DNA from: Crocodylus rhombifer
Taxonomy: Eukaryota > Chordata > Crocodylia > Crocodylidae
Assembly (NCBI GenBank): GCA_038503035.1
Contig: JAVSML010021630.1
Location: 698,928 to 762,927 of the forward strand
Reading direction: 5' to 3'
DNA length: 64,000 nt
Positions within the stretch are counted from its first letter, which is position 1; every line of letters begins with the position of its first letter. Both the position numbers and the translations under genes were made by a program. The notes beneath the pieces were generated by a model that made no database searches, was not told the origin of the DNA, and saw nothing but the letters and a program-made list of their open reading frames with translations. Positions 45,501-53,483 of this stretch are shown piece after piece.

Positions 45501-48500
45501 GATGGCAGGAACTCATGGTTTGAAAGGAGGTCAGAGAGCAAAATTCCTGTCCCTATATGGAAAAAGTGCTCTTTAGCAGGCCAGACTTATTTGGCTAGTA
45601 TAGCAAAGTTTCTCTCCTTTTTTACTGCGTGTCAGTTTGTTGTTATTGAATCTTAACATTTCAAATCCATTTTACTTACTGTGCAATTTTGTTTTCTAAT
45701 GCAGTTACCAGCACTGGAATATTCAGGGCATTTGGGTCAGGTGGTAAGTGCAGTCTTTTTTATGTATCTTTCCTATTAACAGGAACATGTTACCAAAGAT
45801 TTCAGGGTCTCAGGCAGTGTAATCTGTCATTTCTGCACAAGAAGCTAAGATTGCTTAAACCAACCAAGAAATTCCCCTGTGTAATAGACTTCTAAAATAT
45901 AAAAATTACATTAAAAAACATATTTGCAAAAATAGTTTACAGTACAGGACATAAATTCCTCTCTCTCTGCTACAAAGCTTTCTGCTTCTATTACTTTTGC
46001 TGTTCTTGGTTGGCTGAGTTGAGTTTTTTATTGGAACACTCAGAATATTTTGTGTGTGTGTGCCTTTTTTATTGCTAGGGTATCTAAGACACATGAACGT
46101 GACTATGAATATCTATCTTGCCCTTTCAAAGCAATTGTGTTATTTGCTATATTGTCTTGTGTTGCACTGAAATATTCTGCTTATTTCTTTTCGTGAAGAT
46201 GTACCCAATTGTCCATCAGTTAGTCCACCAAGGTCCAATGCAACCACAACAGCAACCAGCAGTAAGTACCTTCCCATTTCCACCCCCCAGTTCCTCTTTG
46301 CCTTTTGTACACTCATGTCATTTTAAAGTTTTCCCTTTTTCTACTTTTTTTAACTATCACTTTCTTGATGTCTAGTTGCATCCTGCCCTGTTTTACATGT
46401 CCTATGCAGCAAACCAAGGAGTAAGTCTATTGTTTATTTTCTACCTAAAAAAAGTTATCTAATACTCCAAGTGAGTTGTTACCATTGCAACACAATATAA
46501 AGTGAAAGCCTGAAATGTTCAGTGCCATGGGAGCAATTTGAATGTCCAACTCCCACAAGTTTTTATTGGGAAGTGGGTTTTAATTTGCTCAGATGACTTT
46601 CGAGATCTTAACCAAATTTTAATATAAGGTCTCTTTTAAAACCCAGAGTTCAGCAAAACAAAGTCACATTTGCATGTGGCTAGACTGATTTGTACTTGGC
46701 TCTATTTTCTTTAGGGTGCTCCTGCTAGGCTTGGCATAGTGAGTTCAGAAGAAATGCTGGTACGTGACTTCATGGATTTGCTTTGTGTTATAAACATGTT
46801 CTCCACTGCAAACATATGATCACCAACAGCTGTTATAGTCCTCCTCTAATATGTAAAGGAAAGAGGACTCTCTCTCAGAATTTTTGTCACCTTTGCAATG
46901 TTTATATACTGTTAATAGGTTGACCAACACAAGCTCGGAAAGTCACTTTGGATTTTTAAAAGGCATTTTTATGTATTTCCAGAGAATAATGTTACTTTCC
47001 CACATTTCTCTTTAAGGCACTGCCAAGTGAAGGCTCTTGTGCTAAAACACTTGTGTTCCTAGAGTGAAATATATACAGAGCTTGCTTTAAGCTAAATACA
47101 CTTTGAATTCTTTGTAATTTATATTCACTGAACTCCAAAGTGGGGTAAAGGGATCTTAGTGTAAAAAAGAATCAATCCTTACAGGTGCAATCAAATGCAG
47201 TGACCTGAAGGCCCTGAGTCCTTGAACTGCAAATGTACGCTGTATTTTGTTCTGGAGAAACATGATACAAAAAGCCCCAGATACAGCTTGTCTCTTCCAT
47301 ATAGTAAAGCAACTAAACTTTCTAGATCTCTTGATAAAATATCCATAGATAAGCATTTTCCTTTGAAGTTTTAAAAATTAAATGCCAGTTTCTATTCCAC
47401 TATTAGCTACCTAGGCTGCATCCAGACATGCATGGACATTTGGTTCCCCAGGGGCAACCAGCAGCAGTGCACCTTGTGCTGCTGATAATTACCCCTGGAA
47501 ACACCTGTGCCATGTGCACCCTGGCACATGGCAACTTACCCCAGTGGGGCAGGGGAGGCTGCGGTCAGCACTGGGCTGGCCCCAGCAGCCTTACCTGGGT
47601 CCTGGGGGCCTCCCAGGGCTGCAGCCATGTTGCTCCTGCCACATGAAGTTTGGCTGGCAGTGGAACGTGGCTCTGGCCAGCCAGGCTCCAGCTTTGGGTG
47701 GTGCATGCTGCCACCAAGTGCACTGCTCTGCTTTTTTTCTCCCATGAGTTTTTTTGACCCCTGAATATCCTCCATGCTGCTCCCCTGGAGTGTGGAGAAC
47801 AACTGAACGTGCAGTATGTGATGCCACTGACGTGTCTGCAGTGCCACATTCTGTATGGCTGCACTTGTCTGGATGTGGTCCTACAGGTGATCATATTTGA
47901 CCCTCCTCAATCCCTGAAAAACATCTGAAGGCAAAGATGATTGAGTCTTACAAAACGTAGGTGCAGGTTGGAACAGGATTTGGTCCATTTTTTGTGAAAA
48001 AAGCTAGAAGAGATTAGTGTGACTGTGTAGCCCGGAATATAAATAGCTGTGCTTCCTGGGGACAAAAGTCGATCACTTCAGCCTGGCCTATGGCTGTTCT
48101 GATAGGCTGCCTTTTAGTGATGGCACAAAACCTGCACCAGTTCTGTCTGGCCTACTCTCAGACTAGCCACTGTGATAGCAATGCCATGGAATAACAGTTC
48201 CTCACCTTTTTTTCCCCCCAGGGAGGTAGAGGTGGGGCACCTGCCTATGGTGCCATGATTCCTGGATTCAGAGGGATGCCTCAGGACCCAGCCCTCCAGG
48301 GAGATTTCACAACGGAAGATGATAACCCTGCTACAGCACATAATCCAGCCTTCCAAGGAGGGGCCAACCAGGGCCCCTCAAGGGGCTCCCGATTTCCAGC
48401 CCTGAATCCTGCAGGCCATGGAAGTGCCATACTTTTTCCAGAGGGGACCCCAGCAGGACAGGAGGGTTTTTTGCCAAACATTAACGATATGCCAGGCCAA

Positions 48501-48749
48501 GAGGTCAATCCTGTTGGTCAGAGAGGAACTCTAGGGGTGACTCCAACTGCTGCAGTCCCAGAATTAACACAGGGTATCCCTGACAGCTTTATGCCCTTTG
48601 GTGCTGAGGGCACAGTACCTCTGGGTATACAGAAAGAAGTGACCGTGGACCCTACCATGTTCCCAGAATCTCAGCATACGCTCATGGCAGGAAATGGGGC
48701 TGAACAGCCACAGGTTATGCAAGATGCCTGGCATTTCCAAGAGCCCTGA
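36455..48749 (+). CDS. AMBN: Ameloblastin (AMBN), complete coding region in ten exons
   Basis: Ameloblastin is a secreted enamel-matrix protein that self-assembles, binds ameloblasts and is needed for enamel formation. Ten coding exons total 407 codons (human 447): 36455-36508, 38580-38630, 40903-40947, 43536-43652, 45032-45268, 45705-45743, 46199-46261, 46376-46420, 46715-46759, 48222-48749. They encode a signal peptide, an S-F-E site, YGRYDY fitting the Y/F-x-x-Y/L/F-x-Y/F self-assembly motif, LHGLLPPHSSFPWL, EHETQQYEY, VHPPPLPSQ, an SSEE exon, AYGAMIPGFRGMP and the invariant end DAWHFQEP. All introns are GT-AG and phase 0. TGA stands in frame just before the ATG, fixing the start. Compared with human, the repeated 13-residue LPGxDFxDPQG exon is single here. 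No disabling change was seen. Confidence 0.95.
38580..38630 (+). CDS. AMBN: AMBN exon 3 (17 codons)
   Basis: Acceptor TTGTAG ends at 38579 and donor GTATAT starts at 38631. Encodes MYPQHTGTRGMASMSFE, matching the FFPQQSGTPGMASLSLE exon of mammals. SFE is an S-x-E phosphorylation site. Confidence 0.92.
40903..40947 (+). CDS. AMBN: AMBN exon 4 (15 codons)
   Basis: Acceptor CGTCAG ends at 40902 and donor GTACCT starts at 40948. Encodes KMRQYGRQNMNMLPQ, corresponding to the TMRQLG...LSQ exon. Confidence 0.88.
41415..41513. repeat. Inverted repeat (hairpin) in AMBN intron 4
   Basis: GCAATCAGCCAACTGTCAGC (41415) pairs with the reverse complement of the segment at 41490-41513, leaving a loop of about 52 bp. 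Confidence 0.7.
41850..42270. repeat. GC-rich imperfect tandem repeat in AMBN intron 4
   Basis: TTTAAA-type cores recur at 41892, 41967, 42030, 42100, 42169 and (as TTCAAA) 42212, mostly 63-75 bp apart. Each is flanked by related GGGGATGGGG or CCATCCCC blocks and a CAGCAGG or CAGCTG block. Units are diverged and sometimes inverted. Confidence 0.55.
42281..42452. repeat. Inverted repeat with arms of about 37 bp
   Basis: GAGCCTGACATCAGGGAGCC with following TCTGATGTTGAGC (about 42282-42318) is the near reverse complement of CTCAGCATCAGTGAAAGGCT with following CCCCGATGTCAGGCTC (about 42416-42451). It may be the end structure of a DNA transposon that includes the neighbouring tandem repeat. Confidence 0.65.
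42789..43085. mobile_element. MITE in AMBN intron 4
   Basis: The left end GGCCAGGTCCAGACATTATA and the right end in reverse complement GGGCTAGGTACAGACATTCA are inverted repeats. It contains a local duplication (CTATACCCATAACAGAACAG at 42842 and a similar copy at about 42885). A right end of the same family recurs near 54870-54890. Confidence 0.72.
43536..43652 (+). CDS. AMBN: AMBN exon 5, self-assembly motif (39 codons)
   Basis: Acceptor CTTAG ends at 43535 and donor GTGAGC starts at 43653. Begins YGRYDYGEPFNSVWLHG and ends EHETQQ. YGRYDY matches the Y-x-x-Y-x-Y type self-assembly motif known for AMBN. This is the most conserved exon of the gene. Confidence 0.95.
45032..45268 (+). CDS. AMBN: AMBN exon 6, Pro/Gln-rich (79 codons)
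   Basis: Acceptor GTCACAG ends at 45031 and donor GTAGCT starts at 45269. Begins YEYAMPVHPPPLPSQ and ends IPADKQLQ, rich in Pro and Gln. If the donor is skipped the frame stays open to a stop at 45338-45340, so a short read-through isoform is possible. Confidence 0.93.
45705..45743 (+). CDS. AMBN: AMBN exon 7 (13 codons)
   Basis: Acceptor ATGCAG ends at 45704 and donor GTAAGT starts at 45744. Encodes LPALEYSGHLGQV, the place of the 13-residue LPGVDFADPQG unit that is repeated in primates. Here it is single. Confidence 0.85.
46199..46261 (+). CDS. AMBN: AMBN exon 8 (21 codons)
   Basis: Acceptor GTGAAG ends at 46198 and donor GTAAGT starts at 46262. Encodes MYPIVHQLVHQGPMQPQQQP and Ala, matching the mammalian IFQIARLISHGPMPQ exon. 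Confidence 0.88.
46376..46420 (+). CDS. AMBN: AMBN exon 9 (15 codons)
   Basis: Acceptor TCTAG ends at 46375 and donor GTAAGT starts at 46421. Encodes LHPALFYMSYAANQG, matching LYPGMLYVPFGANQ. Confidence 0.9.
46715..46759 (+). CDS. AMBN: AMBN exon 10 with SSEE motif (15 codons)
   Basis: Acceptor CTTTAG ends at 46714 and donor GTACGT starts at 46760. Encodes GAPARLGIVSSEEML, matching mammalian APARLGIMSSEE. SSEE is an S-x-E phosphorylation site. Confidence 0.93.
47412..47883. mobile_element. MITE in AMBN intron 10
   Basis: The left end TAGGCTGCATCCAGACATGC and the right end in reverse complement TAGGACCACATCCAGACAAG are inverted repeats. CTA lies at both flanks if the ends are taken as GGCTGC and GGTC, giving a 3-bp duplication. 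The core GGCCAGCCAGGCTCCAGC is shared with 32855-33330. Confidence 0.75.
48222..48749 (+). CDS. AMBN: AMBN last coding exon (175 codons, stop)
   Basis: Acceptor CCCCCAG ends at 48221 and TGA is 48747-48749. Encodes GGRGGAPAYGAMIPGFRGMP at its start, then an acidic Pro/Gly-rich C-terminal region, and ends MQDAWHFQEP, the conserved AMBN end. Confidence 0.95.
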   Translation, partial: GGRGGAPAYGAMIPGFRGMPQDPALQGDFTTEDDNPATAHNPAFQGGANQGPSRGSRFPALNPAGHGSAILFPEGTPAGQEGFLPNINDMPGQEVNPVGQRGTLGVTPTAAVPELTQGIPDSFMPFGAEGTVPLGIQKEVTVDPTMFPESQHTLMAGNGAEQPQVMQDAWHFQEP

Positions 48750-49050
48750 GCATATTTTGGAAACATACTCATATCGTTCATGTATACCCTATGCCTGATG
48801 CACTGGCCAATGGATCTATTTATCTGCTTCTATGGCATTAGCAATAAAACATTTAAATGTGTTTATGCAGCTGTGGAAATGCTGGTGCAACTTTATTTTG
48901 TCTCTTTCCCAAATGAGAAAGAAAAAAGCTCTCTTCACATTCAAGTGATTAATAGTTCAACTAAATCCTGCAGTTAATTACCATCAGTTTCCCCCTCCCC
49001 CTAGAAATCAGTAAAATTCCAGGTGTTTGTGGAGTGTCCCTGAGAATAAA
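48750..49050 (+). other. AMBN: AMBN 3'UTR with poly(A) signals
   Basis: AATAAA at 48843-48848 (about 95 bp after the stop) and again at 49045-49050. The first is followed by TG-rich sequence (AATGTGTTTATG), suitable as downstream element. Confidence 0.6.
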
Positions 49051-50173
49051 ACCAAGATGTCGTATAACAATTATTTCTTTTTAAAACTTTGCCTTTAGAG
49101 AACTGAGATGCATTCTGATAGACACATTGTTTCATTCAATCAGTTAGCTGGTGTTTATGGCCCAAACCCCTGGCTTTGTTAAACATGTTAGTCTAATTCA
49201 CTTGAGGGTTAGTTAGTATATAATAAACTTCTATATAACAATTTCAATGTTTCTTGTTGTTTTTAAAACAAAAAGCAAGCATATTTTCTAACTGGAGAAA
49301 GGGATTATATGCGGAGAGTGCTTTATGTCATCCAAAATGCATACACAGCCAAGTTTTGCCTTTCACAAAAAAAGGCATCAGTGAAAATGTGAGCAGATTC
49401 CTAGCTCAGAGAAAAAAAATTATACCAGATTCTGCCATGTGATTCATGGGCCAAGGTGTGCTGCTTAGGCTGTGGCTGGTGCGCACAGCTTTAATTTTAT
49501 GAACTTGATTAATGTCTAAAACAACTTGGGACACACACACACACTAAAAAAAATGGCCTAACTTCTCAAGCATTTTGCTGCGGTCACACGATGAAGTTTG
49601 TGAAATGACTCGGAGTCTCTCAAGGGCAGATTTTTGGCAAAAACTGGACATTCAAAACTTCACCGACATGAAAATACAACAACAATTTGTGGGGGGAGAA
49701 GTACAATTTTTTGGGCCCATACCCATACGCATTTATACCCATAACAAACCCCACTGCTGGGAGTAGAGATGCCAGAAACGTTGTATTCAGAGATCATTCA
49801 GAACCAAGGGGTCTGCTCAATTCATCATCTGAATTCTAGTCATAACATCTTGCTTAATATGAGCACAACCCACCAACTGAGGGACTAATGTACATCCCGA
49901 CAAACCAATTCCACCTGCCTCATGCCAAAGCCAGTGCCTCACAAGAAATAAAGAGTGCAATGTCCCTTGACACGATGGCTTTAAATTACAATACAGAGAG
50001 CCATAGTTCCTAATCTAGCTTTAATGACCATCTGGAACAGGTCATGGGACAGGACTCTTTGGGACCCCTCCACACCGGCTTCTTTCCTGCAAGCCCCAGG
50101 CTTGGGTGTGCCTCATGTGGCTTCTGCTGGCCTCCTGCCAGGTAAAGGCATGTCACAGGTCAGGTCTCAAGGT

Positions 50174-50303
50174 TAGGGTGGCCATCATAGAGGGCAGTCC
50201 GGTTTTCTCTCTTCAAGAGAAAAATAGAAGACATAAAAGCATTGGGTTTCGTATCAATAGAGGACAGAGGACAACTGGACTGTCCTCTATGATGACCACC
50301 CTA
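50174..50303. mobile_element. Miniature hAT MITE, 130 bp
   Basis: Ends TAGGGTGGCCATCATAGAGG and in reverse complement TAGGGTGGTCATCATAGAGG. It is flanked by a perfect 8-bp duplication CTCAAGGT (50166-50173 and 50304-50311). Nearly the whole element can fold back on itself. Confidence 0.93.
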
Positions 50304-50311
50304 CTCAAGGT

Positions 50312-52498
50312 GGTGGCCTCTGATCTACTGCTTCTGCTCCAAAAGAGCCCCAACTAATTTCTCATCCCGTTTTCCCCCATTTCAGGTAGCATATCTCTAC
50401 TCTGCGTCCTCAGGATTGTTGCATTCTCTGCTGCCTGGCTACTGTGAAGCCCGGTACATTGTTAGCAGCTCTTTCATACAGTTCAGGCATTATTTAAGGG
50501 AAAGGACTGTGCCAACCTAGCAAGAGTCCCCTCTGACTAGGGAGCTGCTCTATCAGAGACTGGTCCTGCCCAAGACACATTCTTCTTTGATACCTCACCT
50601 GAAGAGGCAAATATAAAGTAACATGAGGGAAAATATGAAGTGAGAAATATCAAGTGATAAAGAAGTGAGGTGAAAGATAAAGTGAATACCTATGGAAAAG
50701 GAGGAGTTGGAAAAATCCTGGACAAGATCCAGGGAGATAGAGATTCCAGCCCTTGCTGTATTTGCAGATGCATAGGAGTTCATGCATTTGAGACAGAGAG
50801 CAGATGATCCTGACAGAAAAGACGAAAAGCTTACCTGAAAAGAGTTTCAAATCTGATACGCAGCTCACTCACAGTTGCACTGTGGATGAACAAGGGTTTC
50901 CTCCTTAAGGTTGGTGGCACTCAATAGTTCCATTGGGACGTTCCCCTTCCCCACACTCTTCCAATTCATCAACTCTTCCCCCCCTCCTCTCCTGGACACC
51001 GTCAATTCTTCCAGGCACCCAATGAAAAAGCAATCTTTCTGGTGTCACTTGAAGGAACAGCATCCACACTAAACCACTGGAAAAGTTAAAAAGCAAAGCC
51101 AACTTTATCAGTTTAGCAGTGCATCTGTGAATTTTTTCTTCCCCTTCCTCCTTGTACCCATTCCTCTGTCTTTGTCTCCTCCATCTCATGATTACATTGT
51201 GATACAGAGGCCCAGAAGGCTATGTATTTAGGGGAAGAGACAGCGGGATGAGTTTTTGGGACACAAACCACATTTCACCAACACAATAAGAATGTGTGTT
51301 CTTTAGATTTCATAGCACTGCTACTCATGTGGAATTTGTGATCTGCTACGACCCCAGAAGCAGAGCCAGGCAGATTGCTCCTCTGAGCCTCAAACAGCTG
51401 GTTTACACCTGCTAATATCAAGTTGCATTGTCAAGGTTAACTTTGCAAGCAAGCAGAGTTAAACACAAGTGCTCCTTAGAAGTGAAAGCTGAAGTTCTTC
51501 CTGGTACTCAAAGGCTGACCCTGTTAGGGAGTTTGTAAGAATCCTCACAAGACACCTCCACCTTGTCAGTGCATTTACTGATAGATGAGGATTTGCTCAG
51601 ACTAGACAGGTGCCAAGAGCAACTGTCATGGGCATGGCATAGGCACCAGAAACTGAACTAAAATAAAGCAGCCAGGACAGTTGCGTGAGCCTGTGAACCA
51701 TATGTTGCGTTGGGAACCAGGTGACTTGGTGACTATGCCGAGGCCTTCTGGAAGACTGCAGTCATATCACTTCACCATTTCGATAGTCCACTCATAAGTC
51801 ATTTATCACTTGCCTCTTTCTATGTATTGCATACCACCTCTAGAGACCATTGCATAATAACTATGAAATATTCCTCACTGAGTGGTCCGAGCTACATAAG
51901 CAGAGATAAGCCATATAGAGGATAGACTGGGCATGGATTGGGCCCTTTATTTGAAGGGGCTTTCTCTTGTCACCCTTACTAATGAAGCTGCATGCCATCA
52001 GTGGTACAAGTGTGAAACCCTCTTCACCCAAGGGGCAGGGGTGGGAATGAAGTTGGCCCTTAACAGAATATAAATAAAATATGAGCACATGCCAGATGGC
52101 AGCATCACGCATGTTGTCTGCAATACACGTCATTCAAAAGTCATGGACTGGGGCAGTTGTAGCAGACGTTGTAGCTACGCAGGAACTTTCTCAACTGGAA
52201 ATTCTAATAACCTGTTTGAACTTGATTTAGACAGATGTAAAACACACATTGCAGTTCACCTTCCAATCATGCTGTGTGCTCTTGTTTATCTTAGGCCCTG
52301 AAGTGGCCCTCAGTACCATGGAACGTCTCTTTTTGGTATGTTCATCTTCCCACGGAAATAGTGCAGTGCAGTGCTCTTCCCCCTTAATATAAGCATACAA
52401 ATAAGGCACAGATAAACTTGCACAAGTACACACAAACTGCCTATAACAAAGAAGGGACTTGAACCTAGACATGCTGGATCATATGCTTATACCCAAGC
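50312..52498. other. Intergenic sequence, nothing recognised
   Basis: Short frames occur on both strands without splice context or recognisable domains. No RNA gene or transposon end was seen. Confidence 0.4.
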
Positions 52499-52570
52499 CA
52501 GGGGGGGGCAAAATGCAGCCTGCAGGCTGGATCCAGTCCACCAAGCAATTTCATCTGGCCAGTGGATGGG
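52499..52570. mobile_element. Truncated hAT end
   Basis: CAGGGGGGGGCAAAATGCAG, then GGATCCAGTCCACCAAGCAA, matches the first 70 bp of the hAT at 29531. The rest is missing. Confidence 0.75.
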
Positions 52571-52608
52571 TGCCTACCAATTCATTGGATGACAAGCTTC
52601 TCTGGGTG

Positions 52609-52700
52609 AATATGGTATCTTTTATTAGACCAACTTAAATCATTGGAAACATGTTTCTTAGCAAGCTTTCGGGTTTAAAAACCCTTCGTCAGGCTGAGGA
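52609..52700 (+). repeat. Dispersed repeat with TTTTATTAGACCA core, copy 2
   Basis: ATGGTATCTTTTATTAGACC, AAGCTTTCGGGTTT and TCAGGCTGAGGAAG appear in the same order as at 19025-19174. Family unidentified. Confidence 0.6.
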
Positions 52701-52752
52701 AGCATCTGCAGTTGGTGTGTGATCTTCCTGGAAGGAATGAATAGTAAAGAAG

Positions 52753-53475
52753 TAGGGCTGTGTGAAGCTTCAGTCCCTGATTCGATTCGGCAGAGACTCA
52801 GCCCGATTCGGTGGCCAAATCTTTGAATCTGAATCAAATCAGAGAACACTTTAATTTCTCTGAATCGAATTGGAGCCCTCTGAATCAATTCAGAGAGATT
52901 CAGAAAGATTCAGACATAGACACAGCTTTAAATTTTTTTTCTACATACCTCCAGGTAGTAGGGGGCTCTAGCTAGTAGGTGGCTTTATGGCACAATGCAT
53001 AGTGCATTGGGCTTTTAGAGGCTGAAGGGATTCAAAGGTTCAGGGCTCAAGTCCTGATGGAGTCATGCTTTTCTCTTGCTGGGGTCACATGATCCCAGCT
53101 GACTTCCCAGTGATCTCATGAGGTCCCTTCTAGCCCCTAATGTCTATGAAATTTATGGATGCTGGGGAGCATGGTGTAAAGCACTTCCAGGTTCACTGAC
53201 GAGCATGTGGAGGGCCCCCCCATGCTCCTGTGGGACGCTCCATGTGCCCCAGCATTGCAGCATTCACAAGCCGTGCTGGTACCTCAAGGTATGTAGCAAA
53301 AGCATTTAAAGCTGTGTCTATGTCCAAATTGCTGATTCTCTGAATCAGCATCGAATCTTCAGATTCAGCTTTGGTTGAATCGAATGAGGGACAGTGATCC
53401 AAATCAATGAATCAAATTACCGTCCCTGATTTGGGCTGAATCCAAATCAAATAGGGCCTGCTTCACACACCCATA
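52753..53475. mobile_element. hAT element with GATTCGG repeats, copy B, carrying a SINE
   Basis: 723 bp including the SINE, ends TAGGGCTGTGTGAAGCTTCA and in reverse complement TATGGGTGTGTGAAGCAGGC. It is flanked by a perfect 8-bp duplication TAAAGAAG (52745-52752 and 53476-53483). It is the inverted homologue of 33869-34634, which lacks the SINE. Confidence 0.93.
52978..53157 (+). mobile_element. tRNA-derived SINE with CR1-like 3' tail
   Basis: The head at 52981-53064 resembles vertebrate tRNA-Arg(UCU) including its intron: GGCTTTATGGCACAATGCAT corresponds to the 5' half with box A, then GGGCTTTTAG, an intron-like AGGCTGAAGGGATTCA, and GGCTCAAGTCC as box B. The acceptor ends GGCTTTA and TGGAGTC can pair with wobbles. 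It is followed by a short linker and a CR1-type tail TGAGGTCCCTTCTAGCCCCT, then TGTCTATGAAATTTATGGA. A polymerase III promoter plus CR1 tail is the known design of reptile SINEs mobilised by CR1. It lies inside hAT copy B. Confidence 0.75.
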
Positions 53476-53483
53476 TAAAGAAG

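Noticed and set aside
47536..47894. Minus-strand frames over 100 codons inside AMBN intron 10.
   Set aside because: Inside a MITE core; no domain.
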